From Hemileia vastatrix (taxonomy: Eukaryota; Basidiomycota; Pucciniomycetes; Pucciniales; Zaghouaniaceae): DNA of 64,000 bases. The notes beneath the pieces are model-generated. The model did not search any database, was not told the DNA's origin, and worked only from the letters and a program-made list of their open reading frames with translations. Position 1 is the stretch's first letter. Every line of letters begins with the position of its first letter. Below are positions 1-11,684 of the stretch, piece by piece. The position numbers and the translations under genes are program-made. The stretch covers positions 51,200 to 115,199 of the forward strand of contig JASXTE010000121.1 of NCBI GenBank assembly GCA_030280995.1, written 5' to 3'.

Positions 1-101
1 ACGCGAGAAGCTGAGATTTGAATTCTGATCTTCATCAAGAGAAGTTTTCGTCTTCTTCTTCTTCACCTTCTACCACTCACTCCATCACAATTCCTCAAAT
101 C

Positions 102-1716
102 ATGAATTCAAAAGGCAATGCAGTCGTAGTCAAGAAACTAGTCACTCTAGAATCTATTCCAGAAGATATCACTAGCAACATCATTCAAGAAATCAGAAGC
201 TGGGCAGAGTTTCGACGAAAGAGAGCAGGCAAGAAAGTGAGTGTTTCCTTCTCATCACCTCGCGAATCCAAGACCTTACATCTACCATAGGTAAAATTCA
301 ACAAGAATGAGCGCAGACTTATAATCCTTCTCCAATTCTCTTTCAAACAGAGCAAGAGACTCGACTCTCAGAACTGCTGCTCTGACCTCAAGAAAAAGTC
401 TCCGTCTATATTTGCCTTCTTTGATCAGGAATGTTACCATCTCAGTTTTTGAATTCGGTGCTTTCTATGAGATGTTGGAAAGAGATAACAATGATCTCGG
501 AAGTAAGGTAAAATCGTTCCACTTCAAACCACCAAGCAGTGAGAGCAGTCAAGCAGCTAAGGCAGAAGCCTGGACTTACTTTGTCGCCGCTTCCGACCTT
601 CAATTCATCTTCAATGATCCAAAACAGCAAGAAGAAGCTGCCTCTGAAGCTCGCTACGACCAAGGCAGCGAGAAGGTAGCACAAAAGGTCTTCAATCGGC
701 TCAAGAATCTCGAAACTTTGATCTTGGAAGATCTGACCTTCATCTTTTCGTTTCAATTGCAAATCGACGGAAAGCTCACCCAGCATACTTTCTTGACTAG
801 TTCACTCAGGAAGCTCTACATACCTAGAGTGAATTCGAAGATGTTCACTCGGTTAAATTTGTCGTCAATGAATGTTATCTGGTTACTAATCTTCATACCT
901 CATCTCAAAGAAGCCGCCCTTGGAGTATCTGTCACCCTTGAGTGTCTCAAAGTTCTCTCAGAATTGAGCGAAACTTTCACAGGTTTATCAAAGGTCGAGA
1001 AATTAGCTTTGGACATCGGATTCGACTTTGTCGAGGCGGACAGACGGACTTGGTGGGGAGTGGCTGGGGATCCATCTGAAAGTTTATTGGGGGAAAGCAA
1101 GAAGACGGAATCAGTGCATCGAATGCTGTCAGTCTTAAACGCAAGTATGGTTCAGTGCTTGGAGTTGTCCAAAAACCTTAGGGATAGCTATCAAAGACGC
1201 GGGGACTTCACTTACCTCACCAGCAGTTGCTTCTTAAGTCTCAAAAGACCATTTCGTTCAGTGAAACATTTACGTTTGTTTGGGTTTGGAAGCGGGCGCA
1301 ACAGTCCTATCTCGAACGACTTATCATATTTAGAGAATCTGAGAATACTAGCACTGGATTATTATGCCTTATTCACGTTACTTCACTCCAGTCATCAACT
1401 TCTTCTTCCTACCAGCATAGAGATCCTTTGCCTTCCTTTCTACTCTGGAAGGACGACTACAACGATCACAGCTCCAGACGAAGAGAAAGTGTTGGCTGAC
1501 CTTATCGAGTCCAACGCTCTTCATAATCTGAAAGAAGTCGTCATTCCTTCAAATCGAATCGGGCCCAGCGCAAAACCACTCGAGACTCAACACGAAAAGA
1601 TCTGGACTGAAAGCAGACGAGCTCTAGAGAGACTTGAGATCTTCAAGAGTGGGAAAGTGAGATTGAGAACTGTACAACCAGGAGAGAAAAGTGAGTGTCT
1701 CGATGATAGTTCTTAG
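102..1716 (+). CDS. F-box-like / LRR-like hypothetical protein, two exons
   Basis: The first in-frame ATG is at 102. Exon 1 encodes a segment (LESIPEDITSNIIQEI) resembling the first half of an F-box. The long second exon opens with TLRTAALTSRKSLRLYLPSL, which resembles the second half, then runs about 430 codons of Leu-rich sequence with irregular repeats (LETLILEDLTF, LRKLYIPRV) to the stop at 1716. A donor gtgagt at 237 and an acceptor cag ending at 350 are obvious, but joining them puts exon 2 one base out of frame. A GC donor at 229 paired with the AG ending at 352 would keep the frame. F-box/LRR proteins are usually substrate adaptors of SCF ubiquitin ligases; the target here is unknown. 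It is one of four F-box-like genes in the window. The exon 1-2 junction is unresolved. Confidence 0.5.
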
Positions 1717-2212
1717 AGAAACACGTTCTTATCGTGGGCGGTCGACTCACCTCACTTCACTTCTCTCTGCCCTGTCTTTTATCCTTTACAGTTGGCGACC
1801 CTTCGAATGGAGAAGTATTTCTTAGTACGCTTCTATGGTTTTCTTCGTGAATAACAAGAGAGGGAAGTTGAGGATCGACAAGCTATGGGCTTTGGGCTTT
1901 GGGAATACGAGCTGAACCTGAAAGGAGATCAGAAATTGGAGAGAAGCGATTCAGCAGCCAGATTTTTCTTTTGTCAACATCACTTTTCGACGTATGAATC
2001 ACCAGCAGTTCTCTGAGCGAAATCAACATTCTGAACAGAGGTGTGCGACTGAGTTGTGACCAGATCTAAGCAGGTCGAGGATCGAGAATCGAACAGCTCT
2101 ATGAAGTAATAAGATTTAAGAAGACTGAAGAGTCTAATGATATAGATACAAGAATAGAAATAATGTAGATAAAGTTGTCATCAAATGAAAACCGAAGAGA
2201 TTAAGAAAGAGA
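1717..2212. other. Intergenic region between convergent genes
   Basis: No conserved ORF, RNA gene or repeat was seen. The region lies between two convergent genes and presumably holds both 3' UTRs. Confidence 0.6.
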
Positions 2213-5048
2213 CTATCCTTGAACGCTAGCGAAACCTGGAGGGCATTGCTTTCCCAAGATGGCACTACCAGATCTCATATAACAGATCTTAGCTTTGACG
2301 CAATCAGCTGAAACGCAAGCTGGACTTCTACTTGAGTTTCTACCTTGATAGACAGTGAAAGTCTGTACCAATTCGGGTCTCGAAGTCATTTCGTCAGTCA
2401 AGGCTGCGAAGAAAGTTCCGTTCAATGGAGCTGTTTCTGGCCAACTATAAGTTTGAATACCTGTTGATTGATCAGTAGTCGAAGTGAGATTGACTGGAGC
2501 TGAATACTTTCCAGCCTTGAAAGATGAAGTGAAATTGGAATAAGCTGATCTTGCGGAATAGAGATGTTCCCAGACTGGTCCGTGAGAGGTTTGAGGTAAG
2601 GTTGAGAAGGTAGATAGCTGAGTGTACCATTGTTGATAATCCATGACTGTTGGAAAAGAATAGAGAAGAGGAGATCAACGACATGAAAGAAAAGGGCAAG
2701 GCGAAACTGAAAGTTGAAGATCCATTTCTCACCTTCGTAAGTCTCTGGATCGACCTCGTAGATTCTCAAGGATGGATTGACGTTACCTCCTGGAGTGACA
2801 CTTGGACCGATGAAAGAGTGAGAGACAGCATCGGGAGTAGCCAAGGTCGTTCCGTTCTTGCTGTAGAAGACGTTGAACTGATCCTCATGAGTGTGTCCGA
2901 AGAACATGTGGGCAATGGTGTGAGGTGCAAATCGAGAGACGATTTGATAGAAAAGATTGGTTGGATTGTTGGTTGGATTTGATCCATCCTGCAGAAGGCA
3001 AGGAAAAGGAGAACAGAGGTCAATAAAAGGGAAGCGAAAGACATCAAAGAAAAGAATCGAAAACTCACCCATCCAGTCAAGACGTGACCGACGATCCAGA
3101 CTCTGGAGAACAAAAAACAGAGACAAATCAGTTTAATCGAAGATCAGCGAGACGTCACCAAGACCTGATTTCAACGATTCCTAACTCACCTTTCTCTACG
3201 ATCTTCAGCCTTCTGAAGTTCGTCAGTCAAGAAACGAAGGGTACCAGAATAATCTGGATTACTCGATTGAATGTTATTGAAGACATTTCCTTTATACCAG
3301 AAATCGGTATTGATTGTAATGATCCTCAAACCTTTTCTTGGACTGACTGAATAACCACCATAATGTTCTCCAACCTGTTGAGCTTCTAAGTGATTGAACC
3401 AACCTTCTGATTGGAAGAGTCTTTGTAGATTTCCCCAATCCCAAGAGAATTGATTACCTCTACCATCTGGTAGATTTCTTTGAGCTGCAGAATCAGAAGG
3501 AGATGAATCATGATTTCCAATGGCAGAGAAGACAGGTCCAGAACCGAGGAAATTCTTCATTGAATCGAAGATTGATTGTTGAGTGTAGGTGACGAGATCT
3601 CTTGAGAGATGGTTGGTAGCATCGTGAGTGACCATCTGAAGAAGAGGAAAAGAGTAAAGGAGAGCTGTCAGCCATCAGATCGAAAAGTAGCTTGTAGTAA
3701 ATGAAATGAAGTGTCCACTCACGTCACCAGTGTAAACTGTGAAATCGACCTCTTCTCCTCCATTGATATCGGTTACGGATTCGAGAGCAGCCAGAGCTAG
3801 AGGCCATGGTGCATCACACTTGTAATTTCCCCAATAGACCTGGTGAAATAGAAGATCGTGAGAGAAGGAATGGATGTCAACAAGTGAGAATTGCACTCTA
3901 GAGTCAAAGGAGCTAGACTCACTGCCGGGTCGGAGATGTTTCCAGCTGGCAATCTGCTTCCAAGAGGAGCCGAAGCAGAAGTCAAAGTAGAGTTGAAAGA
4001 GTCTGCTCTGCAACATTGACCATTTGTACAAGCAGCTTCCGCACCAATGTAGAATCTTGGATCGACATGAATATCCGAAGCATGCAAGACCTTTAACATT
4101 TTCTTTTCTCCTTTCGGACCTAATTTGGGCGGACCGACTTTCTGAGAAGAACCTAGATTGAATTTAGAAACTAAATCTTTTGGTGGAGAAGTTCTATAGT
4201 TGAACCACTTATCCAAGTAAGATTTTGACAATTCGATAGGGCTTGGTAAAGGACAAGCGTTTGAGAAGATGTAGCTACAGATGTACTCTCCATCCGTTGA
4301 TCCTCTTGCAGAATCTAGATCTGAGTAGCTTAGAACTTGAGAATATTGTCCACCTAATTGTGCTGGAGCATAGTTCGATTCACAGACTGAATCCGACTTG
4401 TATTTGAAAGCTTTGCAAAGAGAGATCATGACTTGGGAAGACTTGGATGGGAAAGCTCTGGCTAACTTTTGACCTTGTTGAAGTGATTGAAGACACCTAT
4501 CGCATTGAGATAAAGAAGTAGAGTTCAAAATTTGAGTAATGTTGGATTGAATAGCAGAGGCAAAAGTGTCTGCATCTACGTCTTTGATCTTTGGATGAGA
4601 AGAAGCCTTGGGTAAGACTGCATCTCCTGTCGGTGCTCCCTGAAGATGAACGAGAGAAAAAGGTTAGATGATAAGCCAGATTTTGGAATTGAAAGAACTG
4701 GACTGGGAAGGGACTCACGGTAGGTAATTGCGTAGGATTGTCCAAGCTGTCAGGATAAACCGAGTGCCTAGCTACGTCAGTAATGACGGGTCTAGGCTCG
4801 TCCAAAGTTCCAGTAGGCTTTTGATAATAGCTTGAAAAGGCAGAAGTTGGGAAAGCAGAAGGAGCAGTGACCGATTTGAAGTCTCTACTGACGCTCGATG
4901 AACTGGAAACGTGATTGGAAGAACTAGAAGATACTGCATCAAGTCTCTTTGGATGAGCAGCGATTCCAGCAATGGCTTGATGAGTTGAAACCAACAAGAT
5001 GGTAGAGATCAATGCTGCCGATAAAAGTAGTAACCTGGTAGAGATCAT
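2213..5048 (-). CDS. Acid sphingomyelinase-like phosphodiesterase (SMPD1 family), secreted
   Basis: Seven exons close in one frame, giving about 777 aa: 5048-4719, 4639-3923, 3839-3723, 3635-3190, 3102-3069, 2988-2733 and 2646-2213. The N-terminus (MISTRLLLLSAALISTILLV) is a signal peptide. A Cys-rich saposin-like region follows at about residues 155-235 (CDRCLQSL, VCESNY, YICSYIF). The metallophosphatase core shows the expected metal ligands: DIHVDP (about 295), YTGD (about 387), GNHD (about 430), VWIVGHV (about 540) and GHTH (about 582). The family hydrolyses sphingomyelin or related phospholipids to ceramide and phosphocholine, in the lysosome/vacuole or outside the cell. An upstream ATG at 5171 is in frame, but a TATA box only 15 bp before it favours the start at 5048. 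In fungi the true substrate may be another phosphodiester. The family call is secure; the substrate is not. Confidence 0.92.
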
Positions 5049-5182
5049 GTTGCTATGAGGTCGAAGACTGTCTGAAGAATCAGATGTCTCTCGTTTCTCG
5101 AGGTCTATCGACTTGGACTTGATGTCGTGTGAGTTTGAAGAGAAGGAGGGAAAGGTTTGATTTGTTTTCATGTCCCCCTTTT

Positions 5183-5191
5183 CCTTTTATA
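5183..5191 (-). promoter_or_regulatory. TATA box of the sphingomyelinase-like gene
   Basis: TATAAAAGG on the minus strand, about 140 bp upstream of the ATG at 5048. Its position would place the transcription start downstream of the alternative ATG at 5171, which supports the internal start that carries the signal peptide. Confidence 0.55.
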
Positions 5192-5633
5192 GTGGTTTGT
5201 GAAGGTGGGAAAAGAGAAGGAAAACAACAGAAATCGGTAAGAACATAAGGTCGAAAAGGGGAGACACGTTCTGACAGTTTGGAACTAACCTTTCTCTGCC
5301 CTTTCTTCCCTGGACGGCTCTGAAAGGAGAAAGAAGGAAACGTTTTCTTGATCCGAATGCGAGAGGATGATCGAGATCGGCAGCCGGAAGAGAGAAGAGA
5401 GTGAAAGAGAGTGGAAGAGAGGACAGTGGAGGAGATCTTCAAGAGCCTCTAGGCTATATAGCAATGCCTTGTATCTTGAAGTCGAGTTCTTCGATCCAGA
5501 ATGAAAGAGAATTTCTAAGTAAGAATGTCAAAGAGGATGAATGCGAGAGGAGGTGGAGAATTCAACAAAGTCAGAAGTCAAAAAAGTGATTTGAAACTTC
5601 TTCAACTCGACCCACATTCTCAAGTTCAAAAAG
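5192..5633. other. Divergent promoter region
   Basis: This is shared 5' sequence between the sphingomyelinase-like gene (minus) and the TPR gene (plus). A palindromic GCTATATAGC at about 5452-5461 could act as a TATA element for the plus-strand gene. No coding feature is supported. Confidence 0.4.
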
Positions 5634-7973
5634 ATGCCCAAAGCACCACAAGCGCTCAAGAAAGACAAAAAGTCAGATCCATCCAGTTCATCTTCATCTG
5701 CAAGAGCTCCAAAACCGAAAAAGGGAGGAAGAGGGAATGGAAAAGAAGCGAGTGCAGTCTATTCCACTTTGGATGAAGCTTTGGAGGCTGGAGTAGACGC
5801 TGAAGAGAATGGTGAGAGGTGGTCCGTCGGTTACAAAGCCCAGAAATCTTATGAGACTGCTTTGTCACTTTATCAGCAAGCCACTAGATTGGATTCGAGC
5901 TCAGCGGACGCTTTCTACAATGTGTGAGTGGAGAATGTGGAACAAGAAGAAGAAGACTGGGAGTATGGCCATAGAAAAAAGGGGATGGCTCTGTTGTTGA
6001 TCTGAGCTTGAAAAACTGAGAATTTATCTAGTGAAATTGCCCTCAAAAGAGATTAGAGAGAGATGTGCATTGTTGTTCTTTTGACTGATCAGAGCTCTTC
6101 TCTCATTTCCAATCATCTTCTGTACAGAGCTCGAGTCCAATACCTTCTCTCTACCTCTTTCTACCTACCACCAGCATGCATTCAGACTCTAATAGACTCA
6201 ATAACTTCATACAAGCAATCGCTATCTCTAGCACCCTCCTCTACCGGAAACGGTCGATGTCGCTTCTTCTTCTTCTTCTTCAACACTCCCTTCACCTTTC
6301 ACTCTGGACGTCCTCTACAACTTGGGTGTCTCTCTTCAAACCCTAGGAGAACTCATCGAGGAGATTGGTTCCGACACTCTCTCGACTTCAACCGGCATCA
6401 ATCTACCTTCTAGCAAAGACCTACTTTCAGAGGCTGCTCAGACTTTCGAACAAGTCAGTCGAGGTCAATCTGCTGTCTTGCAAGCTCAAAAACAAGACGA
6501 AGAAGCTGATCCATCAGAAGAAGCTGTTGAAGCACAAGATGAAGAAATGGATGAAGATGATCAGGAAGGAGATGACGATGATTCGGATGGAAAGGTATCA
6601 GCCTTCACCTCAAGTCTAATCACACCCAGCTTCGCATTTAGAGACTCTCTATTCTTTATTCACAGTAGCTTTGACAGCTCTCAGTGGTGCTAATGAAGTC
6701 AATTCACCTTCGTTCTCGGATTCAATCAATCTTTTAGATTCAGCTCTGAGTCGATCTTTTCAAGTGATAGCTTCAAATCCAGAAGGTGAAAACATGTCGG
6801 CTGAGAATGAATGGTTGGAAAGGATAACGGATTTGAAGTATGCAGATTTAAGTTGGAAGGTTTCTCAGGTCACCAAGATGTCAGAATTGAAAGAAGTCAA
6901 TGAGAATTCGGCTTGGCCATCACCTCAAGATGTCGAAGATGAAAACTCGTTGAAGTTGTTAGAGAATCAAGTTCTATCGAAATGTCAAGAGTTGATAGAT
7001 TCATCAATTGATAAGGATAATCAGAACAAGCTAAGAGATAATCAATTTAGAGTTCAATTGTTATGTGATTTGGGTGATTCCTCAATGTCGTTGACTAGGA
7101 TTCGATTGAGACAATTCAAGAACCTTTCTCAACTCAATTCCATTTCACCTCCAATTGAAATCCTCAAGACTTGTTGGGAATTGTCTATCAAGTCAACAAA
7201 AGCTTTCAATGCAGCTTTGACAGCTCTAGACACAAGTTCAAATGCTGGAGCTGTTGTGCTTGGAGCAGCCAATTCCTCTACTCAAACTTCAAGGACTCGA
7301 GCTTCAATATCAAACAATCTCTCAATTCTATCATTGATTCGATCGGACGAGATCTTAGGTGAAGGTTTCGCAGGTATCGTTTCCGCTCAAAGTAGGAGAA
7401 ATCTATTCGACTCTGCTAGGATTTGGGTCAAGAAGAAGTCTGAGTGAAAATGGTCTAGGTTGGATTTTAACCTTCCTTTCAACTTCAATATCTAAGCCTA
7501 ATACGATTTGTAAAGAAGCTTCAAATCATCCACATTCTCCAGGAGGATGGGAAACTTTAAGAAACGAATCTGATTCAATAATGACCTTTTTAAGAGTCTT
7601 GTTTATGAAGAGAAAAGCTTTGATTTCCAATCAATTACCTTTGGCTTCTAGTTTGAAACCTGATTTTTTATCTCAGGAAGAAATCGAGAAGAAACTCATG
7701 GAAGAAATCAAAGTTACTGAAATTGAAATCCAATGTTTGAGTTTTATTGTTTGGACTTTGATTAGAAGGAAGGATGATTTAGGTGCTTGGGCTTTGAGTT
7801 TCATTTCAAAACCTAGTCAAGAAGTCGTTGTTGAAGGATTGGAAGTTAATCGATTCTTGGATGATTTGATTAGTGAAGAAGGGAGATCAACTTTGGGAAT
7901 GGAAGAGAGAACTTTTTGGAATAATTGGTTTACGGGCATTAGGAATGATGTTTGGAGTGGAATCCAACTCTAA
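5634..7973 (+). CDS. TPR-repeat protein with acidic segment; reading frame broken
   Basis: Exon 1 (5634-5921) has a Lys/Ser-rich start, then TPR-like helices (SYETALSLYQQATRLDSSSA). Intron 5922-6127 joins cleanly to ARVQYLL. The protein continues through a second TPR (LDVLYNLGVSLQTLGELIEE), an acidic stretch (EEMDEDDQEGDDDD) and a helical C-terminus ending at 7973. The frame is not continuous. A one-base shift is needed between about 6231 and 6262. The intron at about 6595-6665 does not conserve phase. Another one-base shift is needed near 7420-7446, where one frame stops just after AKIWVKK-like sequence and the next continues with LSENGLGW. All shifts have the same sign. I do not recognise the orthologue. 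It could be a gene damaged by consensus errors or a recent pseudogene. Confidence 0.5.
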
Positions 7974-8231
7974 AATTGACTTTCTCAATCACACTTGTAA
8001 AACAATGATAGATTCTAAATTCAATCGCATCTTAATTGCATCCATTGTGACTGTCTTGATCAACGAGAATGCGCATCTTCTGTCGATAGAAATCGATTGA
8101 GCGAGTAGCTAGAGATCCATCGAAATACGGCAGAGAGGCATACACACTCTGGATCAAATTGATGATCGAACTGATTACACTCGACGTTGCAAAGTCTTTC
8201 CACCTTCAATAACTGTTCTCTTCGACTCCCA

Positions 8232-9630
8232 CTATCTCGACGTCCTACTTTCATCCCACTCCTGAACCTTAGCCTTTCCAGCATATTCTCTAACCGACCT
8301 TGGACAATTTGAGATTACCCATTCTTCCGCAGTTCTAAATCGAGGTATGTCAGATGCATCTAGATAAAGAGTTATATCTGAGCATATTCTTTCTTCTGCA
8401 ACTTCATCTTCGCCCGTGAGCTTCCAACCCTTCGCAGCAATATTACGTGAAACCATGATTTCTGCCAGGAGAAAGTAACTATAATCTGGGTCGTCGCTGA
8501 TGTATAAACCGGAAAGTCGAGGGTAAGATGGTAACGATAAAAAAGAATCAAATTTCAGTGTTTGTAAAACTGGATCAATATCGAAGGATGTCCCGTCAGC
8601 AAGCTTGAGTTTCAGCACTTCTAGAGTAGATTCAGATCGTTGCATCAACTTAGCCAACCGCTCTGACCTAGCGAGATTGTCGTCTTCGCTTCCCCAGTCT
8701 TCAATTTCCACCTCGAGAGTTTGTAGGGCATTTGAGTTCCAGGTCGTTATTCCTAACAGGGTACCGGAGAGATGTTTGAGATTTGGCAATGCAAATTTTC
8801 CATCAAACATGAGATCGTAGAAACCTGGTTGTCCAAGCCTGAGACTTGAAAGGACTGGAAGATCAGATTTTAGAGGCTCCTCTTTGCCCCGTTCTAAACC
8901 TCCAAGCGTGAGATGCGTCAAACTGTGCCTGCAGGCTCGAAGGACTTGAAAAAGAGTCTCCATTGCCGAGATCCCGGGAAGATCTTGAAAGATGAAGCCT
9001 TGTTACAGAAGAAATCTTTTCCAGATCCTCTTGAGACCATCGGTGATATTGCAAAAACTCAGGATCGGCAAAGAAAGTTAGCACGCCAGGAGTTTGGATT
9101 TCAGCTTCTGGAAGTTCCTCTGTCGTCAAATTTAATCGCTCGATTCTTGAAAACCAATTGAAGAAAGTGATGGGAGGTCCAAAGCTATTGAACTTCCCAC
9201 AGCCAGAGCCGATAACGTCCAAATCCAATCTTCTGAGAGTTGCTCTACTTCGTTCCAGCACTTGAAGAATTTGGCTCCTTTCTCCATCCTGAAATTGTTT
9301 TGGAGACTTGACTGCTACTAGCGTATCTCTGGAATAAAGAGCAAAGATTTGAATGATGTTGACAGCGTTCTTGCTGGAAGTAGCCTTGTCCAAATCGACG
9401 AATCTCCAGAGCGAAGGATTGGTAGTGAGAATCTGATTGAAGCCCTTGCAGACGACCATCATCCTACCGATATCCAGGGTAGGTAGGAGCTGAAAGAAGT
9501 TTGCGACTACCTCCGAAGGAATTTGATCCAGTTTGACAGCTGCAAAGAGAAGGACGAGAGTAGAGAAGGATTCAAGGAAAGAAGGGCAGTGAGTGAATGA
9601 CCGGCGAGCCAAAGTTGATACTCCCAGCAA
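8232..9630 (-). CDS. F-box/LRR protein, paralogue of the 10022-11314 gene; one frame break
   Basis: The F-box is clear near the N-terminus (LDQIPSEVVANFFQLLPTLD, then MMVVCKGFNQILTTNPSLWR). It is followed by LRR-like sequence and a C-terminal block (SYFLLAEIMVSRN) matching LLAEILLSRR in the neighbouring plus-strand gene. Other shared blocks are SRATLRRLDLD/SRATLRKIVLD and the TPG/SPG motif after the third repeat. The two halves are in different frames. A one-base shift is needed near 8960-8980, where SRSSRDLGN passes to METLFQVLRAC. The 5' end is uncertain: a good acceptor (tttgcag) lies just before the F-box codons at about 9541, so an upstream exon is possible. The role is presumably an SCF substrate receptor. 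Confidence 0.6.
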
Positions 9631-10021
9631 GAACTGTACGATGGAATTACAGATACTGACTCTTCATTGTGAACTTTAGTATTCGGAAAAGAGAGAGCCG
9701 AGTATAGAACTTGATGTTGTGGTTGATGATGAAGAATTTGCGTTCGACTTTCTTCAGATCTTGACCATCGACATCCAACTCCTTCGGTGTCATCCTTCGA
9801 GCAACGACTTTCCGTCATTCAGAGAGCGATATCTCATTCTACTTACCATGATCGGTAAGAATCAGCGCTCATCTCGCTGTTCCCTGTCGGTGAGAGCTTT
9901 TCTGATCTCTCTTCTCTTCGTTCTCTTCGAATTCCGCTCTTTGCTCCCAGCTCATTGTCACAAACACCTCTAATCTTCTCTTTCTGATTCCCACTCTACT
10001 TCTTCATCAAGTATTTTCGAT
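9631..10021. other. Divergent intergenic region between paired F-box genes
   Basis: It may contain a first exon of the minus-strand F-box gene; an ATG directly followed by gtaagt lies on the minus strand at about 9841-9849. No other feature was recognised. Confidence 0.35.
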
Positions 10022-11314
10022 ATGCATAGGCTGCCTACGAACGTTCTAGCCAGGATCTTTTCTCATCTTCCTACTCTAGATCTGGGAAGAATCGCAAGTG
10101 TCTCTCGATCCTGGAACCTCCTTCTTTCAAACTCCCCCAAACTTTGGGTCCACGTCGAAGTAGCGGATGGAGTGTCTTCTCAGAAAGCTCTCGGGATTAT
10201 CAAGATTATCTCCGATCGCTCCCAGTGCGCTCTGCAGACCGTCTCTTTCCCAGACCATCTGGAAGATTTCGAGGTATCAGAGGTTCTGAGGATTCTAGGT
10301 CCTTCAAGAGCAACGCTCAGGAAGATAGTTCTGGATTTCAGTAGTACTGCACTAACCATGCAGTCTCATTCTCAAGCATCACCTTTGTCATTCTTCATGA
10401 CATGCCCAAGTCTGGAGGAGCTCTATCTAGACGGTGAATCCACATTTAGCAGAGCAGAGACTTCTCCTGGAATTCTTACTCACTTCTCTTGCGACGACTT
10501 TGGACCAGAGATTTCACAGAGCCAAATTCAATGGCTATCAAAACTGAGATCTCTAGAAATATCGGATGGCTCCTGCTCTTCTTTCATCGAAGTTCTGTCA
10601 GAATGCTCCGAGTTGGAGGAATTGGGAATCGATGGCAATTACGAATGTGAGGATACTAACGAGCTGCAAGACATTTTGGGTAAACTTCAAAGTCTAAAAG
10701 CTTTAAGGCTCGCTCGTTATCACAGTCCTTGCTGTGGGTTGAACAGCTTCTCTGCACCGAATCTCGAAGTGCTGGAGATCACGGTATCACCTGAATCAAC
10801 CTTTGGTCCTTTCAAGAAACTAAAAGAGCTTTATTTAAGAGTACCTCAATTCGATCTGGAGGAAGAGGACGACAAAAGGTTAGAATTGTTAGATTGCATA
10901 GTCAAATTCATAGAATCACATCAAGAAACGTTGGAAAAGCTAGAACTAGGCGTGAGATGGGATGAAGAAGCCATCAACTTTTCGGTGGATCAGATTCTAG
11001 AAGTTCTCAGGGTCAATATAGTTCTAGGAGCTCCTCTTCCAAACCTTTCAGAGCTTTCTTTGCCCTCTGAGATCAAGTTCAACTTCACTCTACTTGCTGA
11101 AATTCTTCTCAGTCGCAGACTTCTTTCGGAAGGTTATTCGATTCTCACTCCCAAAGGTGTCAGGTCCGAGTCTCATCGGTGCTCTGGTATGATTCTGTAT
11201 CTCGAAGAAGAAGATCACGAGGAGTTTGAAGAGGCGGAGAGGAAGGTGCTATCGAGATGTTCAAAATGGATGAGAGAGGCAGCAGGAGAGACGACTTTAC
11301 ACTTTCTTGGTTGA
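10022..11314 (+). CDS. F-box/LRR protein, intact single exon
   Basis: A single uninterrupted 430-codon frame. The F-box is at the extreme N-terminus (MHRLPTNVLARIFSHLPTLD, with SVSRSWNLLLSNSPKLW). About ten irregular leucine-rich repeats follow (LEELYLDGES, LRSLEISDG, LEELGIDG, LKALRLARY, LEVLEITV). A basic/acidic C-terminal block contains LLAEILLSRR. F-box proteins use the F-box to bind Skp1 and the repeats to bind substrates for SCF-dependent ubiquitylation. It is divergent from and paralogous to the 8232-9630 gene, so the pair looks like an inverted duplication. The target is unknown. Confidence 0.8.
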   Translation: MHRLPTNVLARIFSHLPTLDLGRIASVSRSWNLLLSNSPKLWVHVEVADGVSSQKALGIIKIISDRSQCALQTVSFPDHLEDFEVSEVLRILGPSRATLRKIVLDFSSTALTMQSHSQASPLSFFMTCPSLEELYLDGESTFSRAETSPGILTHFSCDDFGPEISQSQIQWLSKLRSLEISDGSCSSFIEVLSECSELEELGIDGNYECEDTNELQDILGKLQSLKALRLARYHSPCCGLNSFSAPNLEVLEITVSPESTFGPFKKLKELYLRVPQFDLEEEDDKRLELLDCIVKFIESHQETLEKLELGVRWDEEAINFSVDQILEVLRVNIVLGAPLPNLSELSLPSEIKFNFTLLAEILLSRRLLSEGYSILTPKGVRSESHRCSGMILYLEEEDHEEFEEAERKVLSRCSKWMREAAGETTLHFLG

Positions 11315-11684
11315 TGTCGTTTAGCTGCTAGGGAAGAGGTATTCAACAAAGCCGATTTCTGTAATTACGCGGTGATCAGTTTCGCGATCCAAAGTGATTG
11401 TTCTCTGATTGCTCTCTCTCTCTCTCTCTTTGTCTCTTGACTGTCGGCTTAATCCGAGAGACTGTCCTTGGTAGAAAAAATAGTTTTGTTTTGCGAGGCC
11501 TTCTTCAGCCGGCCAGCGTGCTCGAATAATAAGCTACATTAACATAGAAGATAAGAGAGGAAAAAAGAAGGAGAGGTGGTGAAATTTACATCTCTCAAGC
11601 ACAAAAAAGAACATCGTCACATAAACCAGCCAGCCAGCATTCTGTCATCTTCCCATCTCAACCTAAATCATTTGACGTTCCCAC
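11315..11684. other. Intergenic region between convergent genes
   Basis: Contains a short CT dinucleotide run at about 11408-11428. No other feature was recognised. Confidence 0.5.

Noticed and set aside
6595..6665. AT-AC intron in the TPR gene
   Set aside because: An ATCAGC...CAC reading would fix the phase, but the donor is unlike known AT-AC donors, a normal GT-AG pair overlaps it, and the same gene has two other frame breaks.
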